NCBI GenBank assembly: GCA_947095585.1
Contig: OX352764.1
Location: 75,006,816 to 75,070,815 of the forward strand
Length of the DNA: 64,000 bases
DNA from: Nephrocerus scutellatus
Taxonomy: Eukaryota > Arthropoda > Insecta > Diptera > Pipunculidae
Direction: 5' to 3'
Shown here: positions 43,037 to 53,702 of the stretch, piece by piece
Layout of the letters: every line of letters begins with the position of its first letter
Numbering within the stretch: the stretch's first letter is position 1
Notes under the pieces: model-generated
Told to the model about the DNA's origin: nothing
Seen by the model: the letters and a program-made list of their open reading frames with translations, nothing else
Database searches by the model: none
Position numbers and translations under genes: made by a program

Positions 43037-44290
43037 ACTGTCAACGCGAACTTTCATTCACTTAGTTACCTTTCGTTATCAGCCAACAAGGCAAAAACTT
43101 TCTTCCGCTCCACACCAACGACCGACCGGCTAATCAGACCGAAAATCGCACAGCTGACCATAACTCCTGGAAGACGGCCCATCATAACCGATAAACCGTA
43201 CAACCAACCCGGCCACCGGTCGCCAGAAGAAGAAGCGGTTTTATAAACCGGAAACCGAACAAAACCGGCCATTGGTTGTCCGAGATTGATTGAATGATGA
43301 CCGGATTTTCCGCTGGAACGACTGGGACGATCACGAAGGAGGGGAAAGGTGGTGGTGCTGTGGTGACATAGATGGCTGTCAGCCCTCATCATGACCAATG
43401 CTTACCGCTTCCTGTTGACGGTTAACCAGTTTTATAAGCCGGAAACCGAAAAGGTGGTCAAGGTCCTCGGCAACAGGTTCGCTAGCTGCCACTATCACCT
43501 CGCTTACTGCTCTCATCTAGCACACACACGGATCTCCAATCCTCCAGCTGCATTTACAACCGAGGCCACACCACCTGAAAACGTCCCAACAAGATCTTAT
43601 TTAGTCCACTTATAGACCACAAAAATTCCTTCTTACGTACCAGCTTCACGATCCAAAGTTTTCTTTTCCCACTACCATCCAGCTCCTCACGTAAGTTTTA
43701 GTCATTATATTTCTGAAAAAAATAAAGGACAAAATAGCTTTACATATTACTTTCCTAATATTTATCCTTATTTAATTATATACTTACCTTATTTTACTTT
43801 TTATCAGAATTTTAATGTTTTGAAATTTTTTTTGCTTATTATATCGTTTGAAAAATAACACGATGTTCACATCGACACTTGGTAGTAACATCTGATTCAA
43901 GCAGAAGGGCTCTGTCGGTTTTTTTTATTCAAATGCTATTAAAGTCTTCAGAGAATCCCTTAAGATAATTTTAAAATTACTCTAGATTATTTTCTGAACC
44001 TTTTTATATTTTTAGTATTTATCTAAATTGTGTTTTTTTACGTTTTTATTTTTTTCCTCCTAATATCCTTTTTTTTCTTATACCAGAATATTTATCTCCA
44101 CCTTTTTTTTAGGTTTTTATCATTGTTGTTATTACCTTTAGACCTAAACAATTCTTTTATTCCTAGTTCTAAAGGATTTTATTATACCCCTTGCGACCCT
44201 TGATTTTTGTATGCAGTTCTGTCCGTTGTTTTATCGGAGAAAAACACCACATAATTATTTTTCCTTTTTACCCTAACCATGCCAATAAAA
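43037..44290. other. Unit 1 region upstream of ribozyme; no gene recognised
   Basis: Overlapping open frames of about 110 codons (minus) and 74 codons (plus) span a GC-richer stretch at 43066-43615. That stretch has a recurring CGGAAACCGAA word near 43248 and 43440. I recognise no protein family. The rest is T-rich. Confidence 0.4.
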
Positions 44291-44291
44291 A

Positions 44292-44337
44292 GCCTACTGA
44301 GGAGTTCCCGTGGTTGGGACGAAAAACGTTTCTAGGC
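44292..44337 (+). ncRNA. Hammerhead ribozyme motif (type I), unit 1
   Basis: All invariant core positions are present. Stem I GCCTA (44292-44296) pairs with TAGGC (44333-44337). Then come CTGAGGA (44297-44303), stem II from GT(T)CCC with GGGAC around a short loop (44304-44320), GAAA (44321-44324), a minimal stem III AAC/GTT (44325-44330) and UC, with predicted self-cleavage after C44332. This closely follows the minimal type I layout known from Schistosoma satellites and Penelope-like elements (established knowledge). Tertiary loop contacts were not assessed. Its strand is opposite to the neighbouring Penelope-like RT. Confidence 0.82.
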
Positions 44338-44343
44338 ATACCA

Positions 44344-44365
44344 CCTGTCATAATTGTGTGACAGG
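44344..44365 (+). repeat. Perfect hairpin after the ribozyme, unit 1
   Basis: CCTGTCA (44344-44350) pairs exactly with TGACAGG (44359-44365) around an 8-base loop, starting 12 bases after the predicted cleavage site. It is copied in unit 2 at 47382-47403. Confidence 0.8.
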
Positions 44366-44736
44366 ACGACACCTTTTCAGTGCTCATCCCTTATATTACT
44401 TTATACTCATTTTTTTATACTGTTTATACTATTTTATTATGTTACGTGTGCAATATTATGTTTTACAATGTTGTGTTGTGTGTTGTGTTGTGTGTTGTGT
44501 CGTGTTGCACCCAACGGGCGGATGTTTACTGGGCAACTTGTGTGACATCTTTTTTAAGGGTCCATTACACGGTCTGTTCACCCCGTCTGCCTTGAGGTTA
44601 CCAAGCGATCATGTGGCTCGCATGATCTGCACCAACCAGCTTCATCTGCTGGGAATAAAATAGCAGCTTTATGTTATGGGAAACATACACGACATTTTCA
44701 TTATTTTCTTGTGTGCATTATTCTCTTGATGAAAAC
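44366..44736. other. GT-rich tract and AATAAA signal, unit 1
   Basis: A TGTGTTGTGT-rich stretch at about 44470-44505, and an AATAAA near 44655 shortly before the Harbinger MADF gene. No coding sequence is recognised. It could be the body or tail of the element that carries the ribozyme (inference). Confidence 0.4.
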
Positions 44737-45352
44737 ATGAATTCATTCGAATAAAAATTAATATCGCTGGTGAAGGATAACGATTTTATATATAACACCA
44801 AATCACGAAGCTACAAAAATATAATAAAGCGAGATTTGGAATGGGTGAAAATCTCAGAAGAACTCAAAAAACCAAGTAAGTTGTTTGTTTAAACTAAAGG
44901 ACATGCATATAAATGTTTCCATATATTTCACAGTTGAAGAAAGCAAACAACGCTGGAAATGCCACAGAGATCTATTTGTGAGGGAGAAGAAGAAGCCAGA
45001 GCAGCCTTCTGGTAGCGGTGCTGACGAGGTCAAGAGGTGGGATCTGTACCCATAATGGAGTTTTAGCCGATGCAATGAATCCCAGGAGGTATATACATTT
45101 GTGTAAATTTAATGACAACATAACAAATTGTAATGTTATTACATCCTAGACAAATTGGCAATAACGAACTGTCACCATTGTTCGATGAAAGCAGTGGGAC
45201 ATAACAAGATGTACTTCCTCCAACACCAGAAGCATATATTTTCCCTGTTAATTCAGAAACAATCACCTCTAAAAATAGAACCAAAAGATCTCGTTCGAGC
45301 GACCAGTTTTTTAGTAATCTTTCGTCGACTTTCTCACATCGCTTCAATAACT
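44737..45352 (+). pseudogene. PIF/Harbinger MADF-domain gene, unit 1
   Basis: Second gene of a PIF/Harbinger element; its MADF/Myb-like protein is thought to help bind the element ends and import the transposase (family knowledge). Exon 1 is 44737-44875, intron 44876-44933 (GTAAG...CACAG), exon 2 from 44934 to a GGAG/GTATAT donor near 45089, and exon 3 from 45150 after CATCCTAG. MADF blocks: LVKDNDFIY, YKNIIKRDLEWVKISEEL, then EESKQRWKCHRDLFVRE and SGSGADEVKRWDLYP; exon 3 has SPLFDESSGT and a VLPPTPEA segment with a basic tail. A stop at codon 6, a frameshift after WDLYP and a further stop in exon 3 kill it. It converges with the transposase gene. Confidence 0.85.
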
Positions 45353-45807
45353 AGGAACTGTGCGAAAATGACCTACTTATGAGGATGATCACAAAGAAAA
45401 TGAAAGTTCTTCCAGAAGGTATTAAATCGTTTCGATCGATTTTAATCGACTCCAAGGAAGAATTCTGCACGATAATAAAGCAGCGTAATAAACGTTTATT
45501 AAAGTTAAATTTCTCGTCAGTTAAGAGCCTTCCTGGATATGGCCGCATCAGATAGATTTTTAGTGGAAACGCTGCATCACCAGCCAAATAATAGTTGCAT
45601 GTGTAATCCGAATGTGAAAGTAGTGTTGCAGAAGGAAGATTTAGCTCGCCTTTCTTTCTTCCCAAGTGAAGACTCAGAAAAAATTCCACCATCACTTTGA
45701 CTTCCGTATGCTCCAACCTCAACTGTTGTGAACGTATAAATGGCATCACACGTAGCAAGAAGTACAATCGAATGATGTCCTTTATGATTATAAAATTCGG
45801 ATCCAGC
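45353..45807 (-). pseudogene. PIF/Harbinger transposase 3' part, unit 1 (truncated)
   Basis: Minus-strand remains of a DDE_Tnp_4-type transposase: [34 protein letters not shown], then in another frame [20 protein letters not shown] (second catalytic aspartate) and MRPYPGRLLTDEKFNFNKRL. It is cut at 45807 by the duplication joint, so the first catalytic region is missing here. A frameshift lies near 45660. Confidence 0.88.
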
Positions 45808-47329
45808 TTTTTTGTTTGGGAAAATACTCCTAATTACATAAAATAACCAAAAAACAACACAACACAATTTGACTATTCAAAAAACTCTACAAACTTTCTT
45901 CACTGAAAACAACTCCTTTCTTCCACTTAATTATCTAATTAATAAAGAAAGTTGCAAATTCACTACTTCCGTTAACGTTTTAAAACGTTTTTAAACAAAA
46001 AGCTCTTCAACAATTTCCATTAACAAAAGTACAAATAAACACACAGCTTATATAGTCACCCCCCCCCCCCCCCAACTGTCAACGCGAACTTTCATTCACT
46101 TAGTTACCTTTCGTTATCAGCCAACAAGGCAAAAACTTTCTTCCGCTCCACACCAACGACCGACCGGCTAATCAGACCGAAAATCGCACAGCTGACCATA
46201 ACTCCTGGAAGACGGCCCATCATAACCGATAAACCGTACAACCAACCCGGCCACCGGTCGCCAGAAGAAGAAGCGGTTTTATAAACCGGAAACCGAACAA
46301 AACCGGCCATTGGTTGTCCGAGATTGATTGAATGATGACCGGATTTTCCGCTGGAACGACTGGGACGATCACGAAGGAGGGGAAAGGTGGTGGTGCTGTG
46401 GTGACATAGATGGCTGTCAGCCCTCATCATGACCAATGCTTACCGCTTCCTGTTGACGGTTAACCAGTTTTATAAGCCGGAAACCGAAAAGGTGGTCAAG
46501 GTCCTCGGCAACAGGTTCGCTAGCTGCCACTATCACCTCGCTTACTGCTCTCATCTAGCACACACACGGATCTCCAATCCTCCAGCTGCATTTACAACCG
46601 AGGCCACACCACCTGAAAACGTCCCAACAAGATCTTATTTAGTCCACTTATAGACCACAAAAATTCCTTCTTACGTACCAGCTTCACGATCCAAAGTTTT
46701 CTTTTCCCACTACCATCCAGCTCCTCACGTAAGTTTTAGTCATTATATTTCTGAAAAAAATAAAGGACAAAATAGCTTTACATATTACTTTCCTAATATT
46801 TATCCTTATTTAATTATATACTTACCTTATTTTACTTTTTATCAGAATTTTAATGTTTTGAAATTTTTTTTGCTTATTATATCGTTTGAAAAATAACACG
46901 ATGTTCACATCGACACTTGGTAGTAACATCTGATTCAAGCAGAAGGGCTCTGTCGGTTTTTTTTATTCAAATGCTATTAAAGTCTTCAGAGAATCCCTTA
47001 AGATAATTTTAAAATTACTCTAGATTATTTTCTGAACCTTTTTATATTTTTAGTATTTATCTAAATTGTGTTTTTTTACGTTTTTATTTTTTTCCTCCTA
47101 ATATCCTTTTTTTTCTTATACCAGAATATTTATCTCCACCTTTTTTTTAGGTTTTTATCATTGTTGTTATTACCTTTAGACCTAAACAATTCTTTTATTC
47201 CTAGTTCTAAAGGATTTTATTATACCCCTTGCGACCCTTGATTTTTGTATGCAGTTCTGTCCGTTGTTTTATCGGAGAAAAACACCACATAATTATTTTT
47301 CCTTTTTACCCTAACCATGCCAATAAAAA

Positions 47330-47375
47330 GCCTACTGAGGAGTTCCCGTGGTTGGGACGAAAAACGTTTCTAGGC
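47330..47375 (+). ncRNA. Hammerhead ribozyme motif (type I), unit 2
   Basis: Exact copy of 44292-44337 at +3038. Predicted self-cleavage after C47370. The two motifs in direct orientation would in principle release a ~3.04-kb RNA if both cut the same transcript (inference). Confidence 0.82.
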
Positions 47376-47774
47376 ATACCACCTGTCATAATTGTGTGAC
47401 AGGACGACACCTTTTCAGTGCTCATCCCTTATATTACTTTATACTCATTTTTTTATACTGTTTATACTATTTTATTATGTTACGTGTGCAATATTATGTT
47501 TTACAATGTTGTGTTGTGTGTTGTGTTGTGTGTTGTGTCGTGTTGCACCCAACGGGCGGATGTTTACTGGGCAACTTGTGTGACATCTTTTTTAAGGGTC
47601 CATTACACGGTCTGTTCACCCCGTCTGCCTTGAGGTTACCAAGCGATCATGTGGCTCGCATGATCTGCACCAACCAGCTTCATCTGCTGGGAATAAAATA
47701 GCAGCTTTATGTTATGGGAAACATACACGACATTTTCATTATTTTCTTGTGTGCATTATTCTCTTGATGAAAAC

Positions 47775-48390
47775 ATGAATTCATTCGAATAAAAATTAAT
47801 ATCGCTGGTGAAGGATAACGATTTTATATATAACACCAAATCACGAAGCTACAAAAATATAATAAAGCGAGATTTGGAATGGGTGAAAATCTCAGAAGAA
47901 CTCAAAAAACCAAGTAAGTTGTTTGTTTAAACTAAAGGACATGCATATAAATGTTTCCATATATTTCACAGTTGAAGAAAGCAAACAACGCTGGAAATGC
48001 CACAGAGATCTATTTGTGAGGGAGAAGAAGAAGCCAGAGCAGCCTTCTGGTAGCGGTGCTGACGAGGTCAAGAGGTGGGATCTGTACCCATAATGGAGTT
48101 TTAGCCGATGCAATGAATCCCAGGAGGTATATACATTTGTGTAAATTTAATGACAACATAACAAATTGTAATGTTATTACATCCTAGACAAATTGGCAAT
48201 AACGAACTGTCACCATTGTTCGATGAAAGCAGTGGGACATAACAAGATGTACTTCCTCCAACACCAGAAGCATATATTTTCCCTGTTAATTCAGAAACAA
48301 TCACCTCTAAAAATAGAACCAAAAGATCTCGTTCGAGCGACCAGTTTTTTAGTAATCTTTCGTCGACTTTCTCACATCGCTTCAATAACT
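47775..48390 (+). pseudogene. PIF/Harbinger MADF-domain gene, unit 2
   Basis: Copy of 44737-45352 with the same introns and the same inactivating stops, so the gene was dead before the duplication. Confidence 0.85.
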
Positions 48391-49090
48391 AGGAACTGTG
48401 CGAAAATGACCTACTTATGAGGATGATCACAAAGAAAATGAAAGTTCTTCCAGAAGGTATTAAATCGTTTCGATCGATTTTAATCGACTCCAAGGAAGAA
48501 TTCTGCACGATAATAAAGCAGCGTAATAAACGTTTATTAAAGTTAAATTTCTCGTCAGTTAAGAGCCTTCCTGGATAGGGCCGCATCAGATAGATTTTTA
48601 GTGGAAACGCTGCATCACCAGCCAAATAATAGTTGCATGTGTAATCCGAATGTGAAAGTAGTGTTGCAGAAGGAAGATTTAGCTCGCCTTTCTTTCTTCC
48701 CAAGTGAAGACTCAGAAAAAATTCCACCATCACTTTGACTTCCGTATGCTCCAACCTCAACTGTTGTGAACGTATAAATGGCATCACACGTAGCAAGAAG
48801 TACAATCGAATGATGTCCTTTATGATTATAAAATTCGGATCCAGCTCTTGGTGAGCAACGGATGTTTATGTGTTTGCCGTATATTGCTGAAACACAGATT
48901 GGCATATTCCTCAAATTTTTGAAATCCTGTGTGATTTGTTTCCAAATAGCTTCGGAAGGGGGTGATAAATAAAGCGGCATCAATACATTCCACTCAGAAG
49001 TTTCGTATATAATTGCTGTAACAGTGGAGTACACCATTCGGAAATCTAGTACTTGTCTAGGAACTCATTGAGAAAGGTATCTTAAAAACA
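48391..49090 (-). pseudogene. PIF/Harbinger transposase, unit 2 and beyond
   Basis: More complete than the unit 1 copy. It adds, upstream on the minus strand, FRMVYSTV, a FITPPSEA-like region, FKNLRNMPICVSAIYGKHINIRCSP and the segment cut away in unit 1. In this family the SAI-x-GKH motif normally has aspartate as the first catalytic residue; here it is tyrosine. The second (LAGDAAFPL) and the DEKFNFN regions remain. A frameshift lies between the [10 protein letters not shown] and LNLPSAT blocks (near 48690). The transposase would cut and insert at TWA targets, but is dead here. The upstream limit near 49090 is where gypsy sequence begins. Confidence 0.88.
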
Positions 49091-49104
49091 AAATGTTAGT
49101 ACGT

Positions 49105-50250
49105 ACGCGCTCTTTTCGTTCTCACAATGATGGCCTATGATTTCACAATCGAATACGTGAAAACTGACGAACTCGGTTACGCAGACGTCTTGTCAAGATT
49201 CATAAAAAGCCAACTACAGCCAAGTGAGGAAGTCGATATTGCATCAGTCAAGACTGACGGTATATGCGCAACATGCTGACAATCGCAAAAACACTGCCAG
49301 TCAACATTGGGTACATCAGAGAAGCCAAAACTCAATGCCCGATCCTCAGCAAGTTTGCAAAAATGATTACCAAAAATTCTTGGCCATCTGAAGCAAAACA
49401 TATAAAAATAAACGCAATCAGACATTTCTTCATGATCCAAAACCACCTTTCGCAAATCCAAGGTTGCCTTTATCACGACGAGCGACTCGTGGTTCCATCA
49501 AAATATCGCGAGAAAATTCTGGAAGAGCTCCGTGAAGGCCATCCAGGCGAAAGTCGCATGAAACTCCTCGCTCAAAATAAGGTTTTCTGGCCATCGATCA
49601 ACAAAGAAATCGAGAGGAAAGTCAGAACTTGCGAAGCTTGTGCTGTTTCCAGAAAATCACCGATCAAATGTGACTTAAAACCTCGGCAATTCCGAATGAA
49701 CCATGTTCACGAATTTACATTGACTACGCTGGACCAGTAAATGGAGACTTCTTCTTTGTAATCGTCGATGCCTACAGCAAATGGCCTGAAGTCTTCAGAA
49801 CCAAATCGACAATCTCAGCAAAAACCATAGCATTGCTAAACGATGTTTTCTCCCGCTTAGGTGCCTGCAAAACAATAGTACCGGTCAATGGTACACAATT
49901 CACGTCACAAGAATTCAAAGATTTCTGCGAGTCAAATAGAATTGAGCACATCATAACCGCGCCTTACAGTCCTTAATCTAATGGTCTTGCCGAGCGATTC
50001 GTTGATCTAGTAAAAACAGGTCTAAAGAAGGAAAAAGGAAACTTCCACCAGAAGCTGTGAAAGTTCCTGTTCAACTATCGTCGAACACCATCATATAATT
50101 TAGGCACGAAGTCTCAATCAGAGTTGCTAAACAATCGGAAGATGAAAACGTCCTTGGATTTGCTCATGTCCACAGAAAGCAAATCAAATTCGAGCAACGA
50201 AAAAAATAAAATGGAACCTCAATTCAACAAGAATCGTGGAGCGTGCGTCA
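49105..50250 (+). pseudogene. Ty3/gypsy pol relic (RNase H end and integrase)
   Basis: The readable order is the RNase H/connection end MAYDFTIEYVKTDELGYADVLSRF (49124-49195, shown only as landmarks MAYDFTIEY and ADVLSRF), the integrase zinc-binding domain with the H-C-C pattern (LREGHPGESRMK, then CEACAVS), and the integrase core with DAYSKWPEVF, a degraded second aspartate region (VPVNGTQFTS, where NGT replaces the usual DNGT) and PYSP-SNGLAERF with the catalytic glutamate. A post-integrase NYRRTPS segment follows. Frameshifts near 49250 and 49715 and stops near 49976 and 50060 break it. There are no LTRs in view. Confidence 0.87.
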
Positions 50251-50641
50251 GTAGCGTCGACGTATTCGTTGACGTTGCCGTATGTAACGCAAAGAGGTGA
50301 CCCAATGAATACGTGCTCATCGTACAGGCAAACAAAAACAAATCCCAAAATAAACTTCAAACTACCTTTACAGAGAACTGTCAAAGCATTGCCGGAGAGA
50401 AAAGTTGAAAGTTGGTCAACTTTTTGCGTCGCTGCCGTCACATGCTACTCCTATGGGACACTTCCCATAAGAATGCATATATTACGTCGATCTGTCAGTT
50501 GCATACGTCGCCCCAACAGACGCAACGGATTCTATGGGCTGGCCCCTTCAGTCTTGATTTATATTTCATAGAGTTAAGTTCTAATAAAATATAATTTAAT
50601 TTGTACCTTATTAGTATTACTACCGAATTACACCATATAAT
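50251..50641. other. No gene recognised
   Basis: May hold the very end of the gypsy pol frame. No LTR or env-like sequence is visible. Confidence 0.4.
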
Positions 50642-50933
50642 AACAATAATATTCGGCGCGACAGACCATTGCGGTCCAAGTCCTAGCTTCTCGCGACCAT
50701 TTGTGTTGCGCATGTATATTTTTGGACTCAAATGGAAGGGACCTAAACAATTTAAGACAGTATACGAACGGCAAATTGAGAAGCTTTCCGTGACAAGTTA
50801 TTACTCTCGAAACGTTTGTCACCCATTCGCGAGAGGTGGGACACCGTGAAAAATACTTTTGGTGTTACTGGGATTCGAACCACGAACCTCCTACTCAGTA
50901 GCTATGTGCATTTCCGCTGAGCCACGGCGCCCA
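50642..50933 (-). mobile_element. tRNA-headed SINE, copy 5
   Basis: Nearly full minus-strand copy with the (ATT)n tail at the left. The complement of the B box (GGATTCGAACCACGAACC) lies at about 50870, and the head ends with the complement of GGGCGCCGTGGCTCAG at 50933. Confidence 0.88.
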
Positions 50934-51084
50934 CCATATAGCAATAATTAAAATGCAAAATAAATAACATCTTTCCAGAGCTTTTTAAAAAAAACATGTA
51001 CTTAAATTTCAAAATGCGATAAAAAACAAGAAAAACCAAACCATAAATCAAAAAAATATTCACATGCGTTCATAGTTTTGATAT
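50934..51084. other. Short AT-rich spacer
   Basis: Nothing recognisable. Confidence 0.4.
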
Positions 51085-51912
51085 AAAACAACCCATAAAA
51101 ATTAAAATTTTTCGTGTAAATGCTCTAAACGGGGATACACAATGTGAAAAGTTTGAATAAAATCGGGTAAATTTTTTAAAAAAATTGTTTGGGAGCCCAT
51201 TATCCCGATCTCTCCAAAAATTTTTTACATAGGAGATACACATGTGTATAAAATTTGAAGAAAATTGGGCTAGTTTTAAAAAATATATATGGGAGCCCCT
51301 CGGCCCCATGTTATGTGTTTATAAAATTTGAATAAAATCGGGTAAATTTTTTTAAATTTTGTATGGGTGCCGACACCTGAGTTACACATGTATATAAAAT
51401 TTGAAGAAAATCGGGTACTTTTTTTTTTTACAAAATTGGTATGGATGCCCCCCGAACACGGGGCCCGATCACTTCCGAAGTTGTACAAAAAGTGCTGTCC
51501 ATCGGAGATACACATGCTTATAAAATTTAAAGAAAATCGGTATTTTTTTTTATAAAATTTGTATTGGTGCCTTAGACCCCCAAAAAACTTACAAAAAGTT
51601 TTGTCCATCAGTAATACACATGTGTTTCAAATATGAAGAAAATCGGGCTTATTTTTAAAAAAAACTTATATGGGTCATCCTCGGACCTCAGGGCCTGTTC
51701 ACTCAAAAACTTTTACAATAAGGTTTGTCCGTCAGAGATACACATATGTTCAAAATTTGAAGAAAATTGGGTTAATTTTAAAAAAATTGGGCTCCCTCGG
51801 AGATACACAGGTGTTAAAAATTTGAAGAAAATCTGGTTAAAATTTTAATAAATTATATGGGCACCTCTCGGACCTCAGGCCCCGATCACCCGAAAAATTT
51901 TACAAAAAAGTT
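51085..51912. repeat. Minisatellite-bearing element, copy 2, left part
   Basis: Begins with the same AAAACAACCCATAAAAATTA start as 33511 and carries about seven degenerate ~100-120-bp units. It is interrupted at 51912 by a LINE and resumes at 52870. Confidence 0.85.
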
Positions 51913-52862
51913 TTCTGATTTTCATTAATGATCTCCTATCCACCACCTCTAATCCAATCCATTCCTTTGCTGACGACAGTACTCTTAGCTTTTCATATGA
52001 CTTCTCGCTTTCTGCGCGCCCCTCTTCGGCACAAGTGGAACTGGAACAACAACGTATGTTAAGCACGTTAAATTCTGACCTTGACAGCATAACAAGGTGG
52101 GGACTACATAATTGAGTTGAATTTAACGCTTCTAAAAGCCAATGCTGTCTTCTGTCGTCTAAGCGTAATTTAAACCCCAAACCTTTATCCATGAATAGAT
52201 CTTGCATCAAAGAAACTGAAATACTCTCAATTCTCGGTATGTGTGTCAACAACAAGCTTCGTTGGAATGACCACATATTTGCCATCGCAAATAGGTTTAG
52301 GTTTCCTAAAACGGTGCAAGATGTACTTCACTCCTTCAGATCTGGCTACTATTTACAAGGCGTATATTCGCCCTAGACTTGAATACAACTGCATTGTCTG
52401 GGCAGGTGCTCCCAAGACCACATTGCATCTACTAGACAGAGTTCAGAACCGCGCGTTAAAACTTATTGGTGACGTACATATCGCGAAAACAATCGAATCG
52501 CTTGAACATCGTAGGAATGTTTCCTGCCTGTCACTGTTTTATCGCTTTTTCCACAAGCGGTGTTCAAAAGAAATATCCAGATGCATCCCGCCCATTCTGC
52601 AACCCATACGTAATACCCGTGCCTAAACTCGAGCTCATGGGTCCACCATTAAGCCTATCTTCGGACGTACTAACCAATTCAGAGATTCCTTCTTTAACCG
52701 CACGATAGTTATGTGGAATGATTTGCCTGATTCTGTGTTTCCGCATTTACATATATGATCTGCAGTCGTTTAAGACACGCGTGCATAGACATCTCATCCT
52801 TTCCTCTCCCTAATTTCATTATAAGGGTGCAAACCCCTTTAGCGTGTGTACATTATAAAAAA
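51913..52862 (+). mobile_element. LINE copy inserted in the minisatellite element
   Basis: 5'-truncated copy of the 4318 family, starting inside RT at the FLIFINDLL region just before the FADD box. It runs through the complete post-RT region (missing in the 4318 copy), the YIRPRLEYNCIVWAGAP block and the SVFPHL tail, to the AAGGG...CCCTT hairpin and ACATTATAAAA tail. A stop after TRWGLHN, in the same place as at 5133, is shared with the 4318 copy, so it was probably present in their common source. Other frameshifts lie near 52340 and 52625. Confidence 0.9.
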
Positions 52863-52869
52863 AAATAAA

Positions 52870-53075
52870 AAATTAAGAAAATCTGGTAAACTTTGTAATT
52901 TATTTGTATCGGAGCCGCAAGACCCCGAGGCCCGAGGGGACCCCAATTTTAATAGAAAGTGTTGCCATGGGAGATACACATGTGTGCAAATTTTGAATAA
53001 AATCGGGCTTTAGAAAGTGGGTTAACGATTGATTACAAGATTTGGTGTGTCTGCCAGTCAGCCAGCCACATACAC
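52870..53075. repeat. Minisatellite-bearing element, copy 2, right part
   Basis: Resumes with GAAAATCTGGTAAAC-type units and ends in CGGGCTTTAGAAAGTGGGTTAA and a GATTACAAGATTT region that matches the end of copy 1 near 34090-34110. Confidence 0.8.
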
Positions 53076-53702
53076 GAAAGTTCGTTTAAATATTGCAAAT
53101 ATTATTGTAAAAATATACATTTAAAAGAAAATTTCTATAAATTCTCTTCGAATCATATTTAAATAGGAATGTTCTAAACAACTGTTCAACAAATTGAAAA
53201 TTCAAACGAAATACTGGTACTCAAACTCGGTCGCTAGTTTCATGCAATTCGTAAACTTTTTCTTTTTAGCCAAAAACCGACAGCAGAATTAATTTTAATT
53301 TTTTTTTGCTACTCCGCATTTTAATTCCTATGTATATGCTGCACAACGTCCACACCCGCCGCTCAGTTGCATATCGTGCTATTTCCACACTAATTTCCCA
53401 TGCTCCTTCCTTGAATTAGAACCGTATGCTGTGCCAAGATGGCTGTAAATGTGAATATTACAAAAAAGTACAAAACATTTTTTCGCATACCAATTGGTAG
53501 CAAGGACGTTTAATGCCAAAAAATAAATGAAAATTAAATGCCACGCAAAACACACGAAAGCTCGAAAACAAAAGTTTTTTTCATTTATGTCCTGAATATT
53601 GAATTCGTGATTATTGAAATTTTAAAACAGCTGCAATTCTAGTTGGTGTCTGTGCTCATAGTTAAGTAATGAAAAATTTAATTTCAGAATCAGTTATCTA
53701 AG
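53076..53702. other. No gene recognised
   Basis: Non-repetitive looking sequence without a supported coding region. Confidence 0.4.

Larger units (their letters stand above)
42768..45807 (+). repeat. Tandem duplication, unit 1 (~3.04 kb)
   Basis: Direct repeat of 45807-48845. Read side by side, the two units differ by one base in a C-tract (16 versus 15) and by one substitution (GGATATGG at 45535 versus GGATAGGG at 48573). I noticed no other difference. Unit 1 starts inside unique sequence next to the Penelope-like RT. It ends inside the Harbinger transposase gene at CCAGCT, where unit 2 begins with CTTTTTTG. It is a recent duplication or an assembly artefact. Confidence 0.92.
45807..48845 (+). 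repeat. Tandem duplication, unit 2 (~3.04 kb)
   Basis: Second unit. On its right it continues into the rest of the Harbinger transposase gene, so this is the original right edge. The joint at 45807/45808 shares at most two bases (CT) between the two ancestral sequences, pointing to end-joining or template switching rather than recombination between long repeats. Confidence 0.92.

Noticed and set aside
43066..43398. 110-codon minus-strand frame, duplicated at 46104
   Set aside because: No recognised family. It overlaps a plus-strand frame and lies in low-constraint sequence. Identity between copies only reflects the tandem duplication.
44292..44337. Assignment of the ribozyme to the neighbouring Penelope-like element
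   Set aside because: The ribozyme is on the plus strand and the RT on the minus strand. In known Penelope-like elements they share a strand, so ownership is left open.
44470..44505. Telomere-like or Z-DNA function for the GT-rich tract
   Set aside because: The repeat is irregular (TGTGT/TGTTG mixture) and short, and nothing else suggests a telomere.
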